Assembly (NCBI RefSeq): GCF_000003605.2
Contig: NW_003107589.1
Span: 28,205 to 57,042, forward strand
Source of the DNA: Saccoglossus kowalevskii
Lineage: Eukaryota > Hemichordata > Enteropneusta > Harrimaniidae
DNA: 28,838 nt
Direction: 5' to 3'
Part shown: positions 1 to 12,000 of the stretch, one piece after another
How the letters are laid out: each line of letters starts with the position of its first letter
How positions within the stretch are numbered: the stretch's first letter is position 1
Made by a program: the position numbers and the translations under genes
Notes under the pieces: model-generated
Told to the model about the DNA's origin: nothing
Database searches by the model: none
What the model saw: the letters and a program-made list of their open reading frames with translations, nothing else

Positions 1-54
1 GTATGATGAATGCTTTTTAATAATTTTGCATTTTTTGTCTTTTTGCCTTCTCAG

Positions 55-3000
55 ACAGAAGAAGACAGACAACTCCAAGAAGAACTGAACTTGATGGTGG
101 AAAGACTGACGGTAAGTCTTCACATGTCTTGTATAATGTTACTTTATGTACATGTACAGTCTTGTTGTGCAGGACTGTGCTACGTTCACTCTGCAGTATT
201 CTATCGGAGATGAACTACTGCTCCTCCCACCGATTAACAGGAGATTATCTCCAATGCGTTTACATGGTCGGAGCGAACGAGAGCCATATCAACCGTATTG
301 GAGTTCTCGCCAAGGGTTTATTAGAGCCGAACTTGGCTGGAGCCAAAACACGTATACATGTACATGTTTTTGTTGGCTCCAATAAAATGCTGTCTTGTGT
401 CATGTTCGGTGTCTCAGTATTCAATACTACTCGTATTGTTGATTTTATTCTACTCAGTGGACATTTTAAATAGTAGTTATTCTTGTCATCTATCTTGATT
501 TTTAGTGAGTATTGCTGACCATTTTAGTTACTTACTAGAATACTAGTATATGGTGAATTGGCATGTTTGCCTTTTACCGATACTCCTCAGTGTACACTAT
601 TCAAAAAGTTACAATGCCATTGCACCATCTAATACAATACCATAACAGTGATCATACAAATTTTCATTGAAATGCATCTTTCTCCATAGGAAAGTAATGA
701 AAAGTTGTACAAGGCAGCTCTGGAACAGTTGAGGACACAGATCCGGGCTTCCACTAGTTCTATGACCTCTGTGCCAAAACCGCTCAAGTTTCTACGACCT
801 CACTTCGGTACTTTGAAAGAAGTCTATGAAAAGATAAAAGATGGAGAAAATAAGGTAGATACCGGTATACAAATATTACAATATGTAAACAAAATAATTT
901 GCAAAGGTTTTTACTGTTGAATTAACATGTATTCAGATCACCTCATCATGCTGTCTGTTTTTTCTACAGAGGTTTTGTGCAGATATTGTTTCTGTCTTAG
1001 CGATGACACTGAGTGAAACCAGAGAATGTTTAAAATATCGTCTCGTAGGCTCAAAAGAATCTTTAGAATCATGGGGGCACGAGTATGTCAGGTCAGTTCC
1101 AATCACAAATTATCTTTATTATTCCTTGGAAAATAAATACTTTCAGAGATATTTCTTAGTTTTATTCGCTAGTGAAAAGATTGCAGTCTCATGTACACGT
1201 GTATTTAATGTCATTTTCCTTGAGGTTGTGTAAAATATAAGTCGTCATATCAAATTACTGAGGTACAGTGAAGTATTGTGCTTTCCTGTTCCATAATTAA
1301 AATTAAATTAATGTGAATACATTTCATTTTAATCTTTTTCAAGCGTTATATACATAACATGGTGTCATATTGAACATGACACAAAGACTGTGGCATTTTA
1401 GGCCTGTTTTATGAAATACTTTATCACCCTACACCAGTGTTCTCTCCAGAAATTTTTCATAGAGCCGCGGCTAATTTGCATAATAATTAGCATAAATTAA
1501 CATATTGTTTGTCATATGGGGAAATAAAACAAAACCTTTTTTTTTCCTTTTTTTCTATTTATTTTATGTACAATCTGTATACAATTATTGCACTGCATGT
1601 TTAGTATTGCAAATGTCCTGCAGAAATACTGAGTTTTCTGTTTCTTTGCTTGGCCCAGCAATCAGCAACTTTATAAAACCCTGTTCAGTCCCGGTAAATT
1701 AAACATTGGGTTGATTATTCTCATTGCTTGTCTTCCGTTTCTGTTGTTTTCCGGTTAAGTACAACAACTGTTACGAGTCACGATACTTACGCTACTATGT
1801 TCGAGCAATAATAGTTTTTCTGGCTGAAATTATCCATCTTTATGTATTTTTTTTAATCATCGATGTTGTCTGTTCAACACAATTGTGAACAATTCGAGAC
1901 AACGGAGGTCTGAATTACGAATTGTCGCCATTGTTATACCAGTACCACGTAAAATTGAGGCTTTTCTTCCAAGAAATAACACAAGTGTCACTCAAATTTC
2001 CACACGTTTCTTGATAAATATATTATTTTCAATTATGCTTCACTTAATTCATCCGAATCTGAGCACGATATGCGATCCAAGTGGGAAGTTCACGCTCGCT
2101 GGTACATCATAAATATATATTTTTTCACATTTTGATCTCAAAAAACAAATACAATATCAAAAATACTGACAAAAATCAAAACTTAGAATAATAGTACGAC
2201 TACATTTCTAAAAATAATAATGAAAATGCGTTTCGTACACACCGGAAACATGTGGCTTTTGACCCCAAGTGTGACTATATCATTTGCATATGAATATACG
2301 TTTGGCAAAGAGCAATTGACACCGGGGCTTACGGCTTTGTTTTTATAGAACTGCTTTGTTTTTTTAAAACGATATCCAACGAATGAGAAACAACAGGGGA
2401 TTATCCCGGGAAATTGGCGTTAATACAATGCATTTGTAGATTTAACTAGTTAGCCAGGAAACTTTACAGTCTGTGAGAGACTGAAGAAATCAGATCTCGG
2501 GATAAATAATAGCATCGCGGAGGAAACACATAGCGTCGCGGGCAAATCCGATCGCGTCACGGCCGAAGACGCTGTTTTGGCCTGGGGAGAGCACTGCCCT
2601 ACACAGGCATTCAGTCGCCTTCCATATTAGAATTTATTGTTAGGAGTATGCTAGCTCCTAAGATATTTATTTTGGGGGTCAAGTCAAGAATAAGATAGCC
2701 AGGTGGCCTCGTGCAAATAAATTGTTTGCCAAAGCAACTTTTTTAGTGGCTGCAAGTCAACTTTCCACATTACAAAAAAAAGTAATATTTGTACATAAGG
2801 ATTTTATTCTTATATATGATTTGAAATGTCAACAAAACATTATTTTTAAAATTGACATATTGTAATGCAATCGGTATAACTTGATGACAAACTTGTATGT
2901 ATACTGCAGGGCTAACAAAAATTAGGCTCAAATTTTCACGCGATTATATTTTAGTGGATGCATGCAACTTTTCAAAGATCATGAGTGAAAGTTAACACAC

Positions 3001-6000
3001 ATGGTTGTTGGTGATAATGAAGGAATCCTTTGTTTACTGTGCAAAAACGTGAAACGCAAGCCCAAAGCACACAATGTAGATGGCAGTTCACTTGTTTCAA
3101 AATTATCTTGGAACATTTTGTCTGAAATTTTTGGACATTTCTAATTATTTGTTGTATTATGGTTGTAAAACAGTAAAATTAACAGAAAACATTTAGACGC
3201 TTTGTTTGAAATGATAGAACAAAATTAGGACATTTTGAAAAAGTAACAGCAAATTACTGATGTTCGTTTGGGCATCTGAATCGCTGCTGCATTCAAGTAT
3301 GTGTTCATTTGTCTCATTAATTCTTACCTTCCATCATCGTTTTGTAGGCATCTTGCTGGTGAGATTGGCCAAGCATGGCAAGAAACTGATGAAAAGACAG
3401 AAGCAAATTACCGCGATAAACTGGTAAAGCTAGCCAATGAGATTGTGCCATATAACTTCAAACATAATGCCGAAGCAGAGGCGTGTGATCTACTGATGGA
3501 AATAGAACGCCTTGATCTTTTAGATTCTTGTGTTGATGAAAGTTCCTATCCTAGAGTATGTCTGTATCTAACCAGGTATGGTATTATGTACTTGTGTGTC
3601 TTTGTCATTATTCGCCTATAGCATATAGGAGTAGTGTCTGTAGACTATAATAAAGGCTGTATAGAGGAAACAATGACCAGAATCGTACAGCAATAATATT
3701 TTTGCTGAAAACCAGTTTAGGTTTATATTCATTTGTTAAACAGCAAACTATACTTCTCACCAGATTCTGTTTTGACTTTTTTTTATCCCTTGCTCTTTTG
3801 AATACTGTGATGTACTGTGGAATACTTTATTTTCGCTGGAATTAATTTTCGCTGAAAAGACTTTTTGGGCGTTTTGTATGGAATTTATTTTCACTGATTT
3901 TTGATGAGTTTAATGTGAAATATAGGAAAAAAAGTTTATTCGCTGGATTTTATTTTCACGGAATCATCCCTTCAGCGAAAATAGCGAAAATAAATTCCAA
4001 GCGAAAATAAAGTATTCTACAGTATATTTATATAGTCTGTTTGTTAAATGATTTCCCATTGGCAATAGCTCTAGAGCGAAAATATAAAACTAATGATGCA
4101 GTTTTATTTTGCGCTGGCTGATAAAAGTGGAATTTGATGACCAATGTTAGAGTCTGATGTTTTGCTGCAGGATAATCTTTTTATCTGTGTTGCATGGATG
4201 CTTGAATTGTTTATTGTCAAAATTGCCATTAAATCCTGAAAATCAAGTTGTACTTTAGCCGCTGTCACTATAATATACTATGTGACAGCATAGCTTTATA
4301 TTTTAGCATACTCAGCTCATTTCTATACTTGACAGTTGTGTTAGCTACGTAGCTGAACCTGAGGATTCCACATTACTGAAGACTGCCTTGAGACTCTTCC
4401 GTAGATTTGATAGATACCCAGAGGCGATTCGCTTAGCAATGCAGTTGAATGACTTAGAGCTAATTGAAGAGATATTCTCATCATGTAAAGATATGTAAGT
4501 TTACTATTACTGATGAGAAGTCATGTTTTGTGTTCTTTCTATTATCTCAATAGGATTCTTGGCCATAGACTAGACTAGTTTGATCAAACTATTTCTGTGA
4601 ACCGCACCAGAATATTGTTGTGAATATTCTCTTTGGCCTCCGTCAGTTAATATTGACCATAGTAGAATCCTAATTGACATCAGCCCCACAGTGTCAACTG
4701 TGGCTAAATATTCCTATACGAGAATGACAGTCTGTGTCGCATAGGGCACATCTGAAAACTGACTCAGGTCTGTTGCAGAGTTCTTTTTGCATGATCCACT
4801 TTTCTTCTGCCATGCGCATCAATCTGGTTTCTCCTGATTTTAGTTGCCTGCACAGTGTACGTTGTACAATTGTGAATAATATTATTATAAACTGGAGATC
4901 CAGTGCTCCTCTAATTTGGTTTGCTTTCTTAGAAATCCACTTGTCTCACATCATAAATGTTCATGCTATTAAAAGATTCACAATACTTGTTTACTCCCAT
5001 CGTTTTTAACAGTGTCATCACTACTCTACTTTTTTACATTGCCTGTCCTAAACCTAAATTGCCTTCTCATGCACTCTTCCAAAAAGAGGAATGAATCTCT
5101 TCAAATTTTGTTATTGCTATGAGCTTATATGATAGTGTCAATGTGAAACAGTGTACTGTTAGAATTTGTTCTTGATTTCCTATAAATGGTAAATATCAAT
5201 CTTTGAAATCTGTAATATTATTTTTGTTGCAGTTTGATCCAGAAACAGATGGCGTTTATGTTGGGAAGACAACAGTGTTATTTAGAATTGAATGAAGATA
5301 TGGATGAGTATGATGACCTAGTAGAGATTATGTCAAATGTTCATTTAAATAGTAATTTTCTTGCTCTTGCACGTGAGGTAAGAACTTTTTTTTTAATATC
5401 TTCCACTACTCTTTTGTTCTTGCACATATCGTCTATTTTACCATTGACCTTAAAATACAACAGAATTGTGCATGATTCATATTTTATGTTAAAAATCAAT
5501 GTATTTCACCCACGCATTTTGTTTGGATTTTGCCATTTTTGTCTAGTACTAGCTCTAGTAATTAAATCATTAGTCAACAAAAAAAAATACAAAAATTTGT
5601 AACGTGTTTTATTTATATTGATAAAAATCATTTTAGTCTGCCTGGTTGCATATTTAATAAATTTTGTCTTTACCATCAAGTCTTCTTCTAGAAAAAATCA
5701 TGTTCCTGAATTGATCAAAGTTTTATAGCTATATATGTATTGCATTACAGTTAGATATCATGGAACCTAAAGTTCCGGAAGACATTTATAAAAGCCATCT
5801 TGAAGCAAATAGTAAGTATTGGTAGTGTCAGTTTATAATTCACAGCATTTCTCATCTTGATCTTAAATACTTTATTTACTTTATTTATTTAATATTATTA
5901 TTAGTTGTGTTAATTTATTCCTTCCCTCCACTCTAAAAATATCGTCGATGCTTCCATGATGAGGACAATCTCTAAAAATTACTCGTAGTAATTTAAATTA

Positions 6001-9000
6001 TGTATAAAAAGAATTTGAGGTTTTGATGGATATATGTTCTCAGATATAGCATCGGAATTATCTCTTATCTCTTACCATATATGCTCTATTAGTAGCACAT
6101 GCACTCAGATAAATAAGGGATATATTTTTGGTCAAAATAAGTCCTATTTTAATGATCATGTCTACATGAAATGCAATTTTTGGTTCAAGTGTACTTCTAT
6201 TAGAGATGTTCCTCTTAGATCATTTATCATTCTCCTGTGTTTGACACATTCACTGACAGTATTTACCTGCCAAAACTGGTTATTTGAAGGTTCAAGTGTA
6301 CTTCTATTAGAGATGTTCCTCTTAGATCATTTATCATTCTCCTGTGTTTGACACATTCACTGACAGTATTTACCTGCCAAAACTGGTTATTTGAAGGTTT
6401 GCTATGTCTTTGTGACAACCAGTGAATGCTCTCACAGCCAGATTTCATATTATTAATTTAAAATCTTTTATAGGGCCGTCATTTGGACCTAGTGGTTCTC
6501 AAGTTGACTCTGCCAGACAAAATTTAGCATCCTCCTTTGTAAATGGTTTTGTCAATGCAGCTTTTGGACAAGATAAATTATTGACAGAAGATGGCAACAT
6601 GTGGATTTATAAAAATAAGGAGCATGGTAAGTATCCCTGCTTTATGTGCCTTGTCGTTTGTATTGGAAATAGTTTTGCACTAATCTGTGTTTTTAATTAA
6701 CCAAACATTCTGTTAACTTTCATGACAGCTGGACTGGTTACATCATTCTTTAGAATGTGATGTAATTATGTTAATGATTTAGGACTGACAACGTTTAGAA
6801 ATCAGTGAGTAAAGGACAATATTCAAACAATTTAAATAGTTTTGTAGTCTGATAACTAATTTGCTCTATTTCAATGTGATTACTCACTTTAAGTTAACTA
6901 AAAATTGTAAGTGCAGTAATACAGTTCCATAGCAGTTCTATTCATACTGTCCATGGCGTTCCCACTGCAAATAGTAAAGAATGTACTCGCTATCTCATTG
7001 ACATTGAGACAAAGTACAGCTACATTCAAAATGCTTTTTTCCTTTTTAAAACGAAACACTTGTGCAAATTTATTGCTCCAATGTTGAAATAGTGCCCTCA
7101 GTGCTTGGATCTGTAATTACTTTGTTTAGAAGATTAAGAAATTGGTGATTGTGATTAAGAAGCTTTTTTATGTCTGTCTCGGGTACATGTATATTTATGA
7201 ACCACCATACTTAGGGGAAATTAGATGAAGCTCATCGCCTGCTAATGTTGATTTCCCAATTCAGACTCGGAGCAGGTTTAACGCCATATATTGGCACTAT
7301 GGTCTTTACTTTCTTGTCTGGCATAAACAGTAATAGCCGCAGTATTTAGTTTGATGTTGTTACAAATGTTGAATCTGTGAAGTAACCAATCTCAAATATA
7401 TGCATTATGAAGGGTAGGTAGTGTTTAGGGTTTTGAGTGGAAAACTTTTATTGTGAAAATAACTTACTATCTTGTATATTTATCCAGGCATGCTGAGTAC
7501 TGCTGCATCGTTAGGTCTTATACTATTATGGGATGTTGATGGTGGTTTAACACAAATTGATAAATACTTGTATTCCTCTGAAGACTACATTAAGGTGAGT
7601 ACTACACCGGTTTGTGTGTCATTTACAAGTGTCTGCATAGAGCAATATGTGTATACTTGTTCCAGGGTTATGGAATTCTGTGCTACACCACATTCATGTT
7701 TTACTTCCGATGGTAAACTGAACAAAATGTTAACCAGATAAACAAATTGTTAAACTTGTACACTGTTCGGCCTAGAATCAACTTCACACTCAGTATATAG
7801 TACTATGAGGTTATTATGAGGATACTTCAAAGTATGCACAAAGACAGTACAGCGGAAGTATTAACCGACGCGCAGCAGAGGTCGATGCAACAGCGTACTG
7901 TCTGATTATTATACATCTTTTCCTTCCAAGGATACATCATGGGAATGCCAAAATCCAAAAAATTTAGAACAGAATCAGAAAACTTCTTTGTGTGGAGTCC
8001 AAACAAAACCTAGTGGCAGCCATGTTTGTTTTTATTATGCTTACGCACATAATCATTCCATATTTGGAATTTGCATTTCCTTTTATGGTAGGATGAAAAT
8101 ACCGCAAAATTATGGCACGCTGTAACTTATGGTGTAAGGTGACAGATGTATAATAATGTTAATTATTTTGTTATGTACTTCTATCATTCCATCCTGGTGT
8201 CATTTAATATGACATATGATATTTAATAGTATACTATATTTTTATTAAATTTTCTGTTTCAGTCTGGTGCATTGCTGGCCTGTGGCATTGTGAACTCTGG
8301 AGTACGTAATGACTGTGACCCTGCCATAGCACTGCTGTCTGATTACGTCTTACACAGTAGAAATATCATGAGAATCGGAGCCATTATGGGGTATGTATCA
8401 TGCTTCTAACATGATAAGCATTGCAGATTTCAATAGTGGGAGCCAAATTCTCCTAGTTCTTTTAGGCTCACAATCTATACTCTCTTGTTTTGTCTTCTAT
8501 CAAGTTATTTTTTTGTCTGGGTTCCTTTATTTTTTAGACAGGCTTCTAAAGTTTTGTAGGTGCCCATCTGGCTACCAAATTTCACACATTATTATGCCCC
8601 AGTTCTGACTGATGGCTATCTTGTTTCAAAGATCCCACTTCTACAGAGCAATATCTCATACATGTTGGTGTTGATATTATGGATATTGCCTCGGTAGTCA
8701 TGCCTATAATACAAAAGAGGACTGTCATTTACAATAACTTGTTTCTACCACTGTGTTCTCCACTCTGAATTGTATTTGCTTTTAGAAATACTCTTAATAT
8801 TTTGGCAATCGTCCTGTTCTCATTCAATGTAACTTAAATGAAGGCAATAATTATGCAATAAAATAATTGTATGTACTTGTCTATTCTCATAGTGAATGAA
8901 AATTGTCTTTTGACCAATTTTTCGAGTGGGGTGCTCGACTAAGCGACTACCCCCACATTATTTTGTGAGCTGAATACCCTTGGCACTATTCGGAAGAGCA

Positions 9001-12000
9001 TGATAGTTACGGCATGTATGTTCGCTTTGTCTACACAGACATTGTCTAGAAACAATTCTCCCCATGTACATGTATGCACAACTAACTTAATTAGCATAAA
9101 CAGAAATGTATTTGACTACAGTACTGTGTATCTTGAATCATTCCTACAACACATTGTTGGTCATCATTGTTGATAAAGCATGTGATACATGTACTTGCAT
9201 GGTAGTAATTATCTTGTTATCGTTTTGTATTCTAGGCTTGGTTTAGCATATGCTGGTTCCAATAGAGAGGATGTACTTACACTGTTGTTACCTGTCATGG
9301 CTGATAGTAAATCAACAATGGAGGTTAGTTCATTTCATTTTCTGTTCTGTTAATTGCTTTTACCACCAAATCTGGCATTCCAATCCTTATCAGATTGTTT
9401 ATAGATAAAGCTTGGGACTACTCTAAGTTATTGGATTGAAGTAGCAAAATGCAGCTGTCATGAAAAGTGACCAATTCTTGTTAACAATCCTCTCCATGAG
9501 AAAAACATTTTTTCCAATCTGGTATTCAGGAAAGACTTTGATCTAAGAGGCTTCACACTCGGCATTTTTGTCGAGAGAAAGGTGTCTAATCAGATTCGAC
9601 AGAATGCGCTTGACTTTTGTGTCCTCAATACATATCACATTTGCCTTGTCATAATTAGTTACAGAATGGAGGGGGAAAAAATTCATGTTAATGATGACCA
9701 GCAAGACCTCGTGCTTTGACCATATTGATGTTTCAGGTGATTGGAGTTGCTGCATTGGCATGCGGTATGATTGCTGTTGGTACATGTAATGGGGAGGTCA
9801 CATCAACCATCCTACAAACAATGATGGAAAAAACTGAACTGGAATTGAAAGAGACTTTTTCCAGATACCTAGCACTGGGATTAGGTCTTGCATACCTAGG
9901 TAGGCATGTCTTGCAGTAATGTATTCCCTTTATTACAAACGCATATGAAAGAGTACCAGTTTAATACAGGAAATCTGTCAGATATTGTATTGTTTACTGA
10001 TTATTTTCGATTCTACAAAGTAAACCGTGATTTTTTTTCACAATTGTTGTGTTGATTTGCTAGCATTGAAGACTTTGTAATTCTTTGTATGTTTTCATGT
10101 ATAGAGGAATAAATATGTTATGACTATAATCAACACCATATATTATTTCAATAGGAAAACAAGAAGCAGCAGATGCCACATTAGCAGCATTAGCGGTTTT
10201 ATCTGAACCTCTGAAAAGTATAGCTAACATACTGGTGGAGGTGTGTGCATATGCTGGTAAGTATTATGAAACTATAACCTTTTCTCCACCAGACTTCTCG
10301 CCCAAATTGTTCCGCACTTTTTGTTGTATTCTTTAAAATTTCTGAAAATGAACCCTAATTTTGGAGCCAACAGAAAAAATTTAAGTCAGTTTTTACTCAA
10401 AAAATTTAGCTATTTTTGTCACAGTCTATACTATAGACTATAAATGGAACTATTTCGTGAATTTGTGATGAAAAAAGGGGACCGAGTGGTGAAAAGGTTA
10501 ATGACTCACTGGCAGCCATTTTTATCGTAGAAAGGTATCACTATTTTTGATTCAAACTTATACCATATATTCAAGATATACTGATGCTGACATTAATGTT
10601 TTCTTCATTCCACTAGGTACTGGCAACGTGTTAAAAATTCAGAAACTTTTACATCTATGCAGCGAGCACATCGACCCAAACAAAGAGAAAGAATCTAAGG
10701 AAACTGAAAAGAAAGATGAGAAATCTGACAAAGAAAAGGAAAAAGATAAGGATAAAGACAAGAAAGCTGAGGAGTCTAGTTATGATGCTGCGGCTCATCA
10801 AGGTATTGCTGTTATAGGTATAGCTTTGATCTCAATGGGAGAAGAGATTGGATCAGAAATGTCAGTCAGAACGTTTGGACATTTGGTAAGTATTCTAATA
10901 GTACATTTCAATTTTTTATAAAATGTATTTTTGATTGAAAAACGATGGAAAAACACAAATAGTTATTGCTATAAAAGGTATGTCTGAATCTGACTGAACT
11001 TTGAACAAGATTATGTCAACTACATTTCTATCACATATATGTAGGCTTATAGAGAAACAGCTTGTTGAGAAAATTCTGTAGATTTATCATATGCTGGTAC
11101 TTATAGTCGCACGTCTTTTCCATTATTTGACCTCTGTCTCACATTTGTAATGTTGTAATTTCAGCTTCGGTATGGTGAGCCAGTGATACGACGTGCTGTA
11201 CCATTAGCGCTTGGACTGATTTCAGTCTCTAACCCTAGACTGCAAGTATTAGACACGCTCAGTAAATTCTCGCACGACAGCGATGCTGAAGTGGCACATA
11301 ATGCTATATTCTCCATGGGTATAGTGGGTGCAGGTAAGTTGTACATAATCATTTGGCACTAGTGACTAGTGATACAATTCTTATTGGCATTTTTCTCGAT
11401 TTCACTAATTCAAGACTTCAGGCTTCGGGCAGATAATTCCCAGTTAGCTGTAGCCCAGTTATTCACAAGTATTCCATTAAATTTTCTTGAATGGATTACA
11501 ATAGAAGAGCGTCGCCAAATTACTGATCCTGCTTATATGCAGAGACCAGTGACTTTCAAACCCATTGACATTTTATTTGCCTAAATCTCAGAAAATTTAG
11601 AGTTGTTTTTGCATATTAAAGCAACAGACTTATGGACTTTCTACATTGATGTACATGTTGATCTCATGTTGATACACAAAATCAAGTTCTTGACGTGTGT
11701 GGATCTCTGATATGATAAACTATAATGTTTTAATACTGTGTGATGTATGGTTCTTATTTTTGTTTTCAGGAACCAATAATGCTAGATTAGCAGCCATGTT
11801 GAGACAGTTAGCACAGTATCATCACAAAGATCCTAATAATTTATTTATGGTGAGGTTAGCGCAAGGTTTAACGCATCTCGGTAAAGGAACACTAACATTA
11901 AGTCCATATCACAGCGACAGACAACTACTCAGTCCAGTGGCAACGGCTGGATTACTGGCTGTTTTAATATCATTCCTTGATGTCAAAAATAGTAAGTTGT

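Noticed and set aside
129-473. 114-codon plus-strand frame in the first intron
   Set aside because: Begins in the intron right after a PSMD2 donor, overlaps other equally long frames, and has no recognisable content.
1885-2112. 75-codon frame inside the hAT element as a transposase remnant
   Set aside because: No hAT dimerisation or BED-finger motif. Composition looks like chance.
4508-4600. possible C/D-box snoRNA start (CTGATGAG) in a PSMD2 intron
   Set aside because: No matching D box with terminal stem at a suitable distance.
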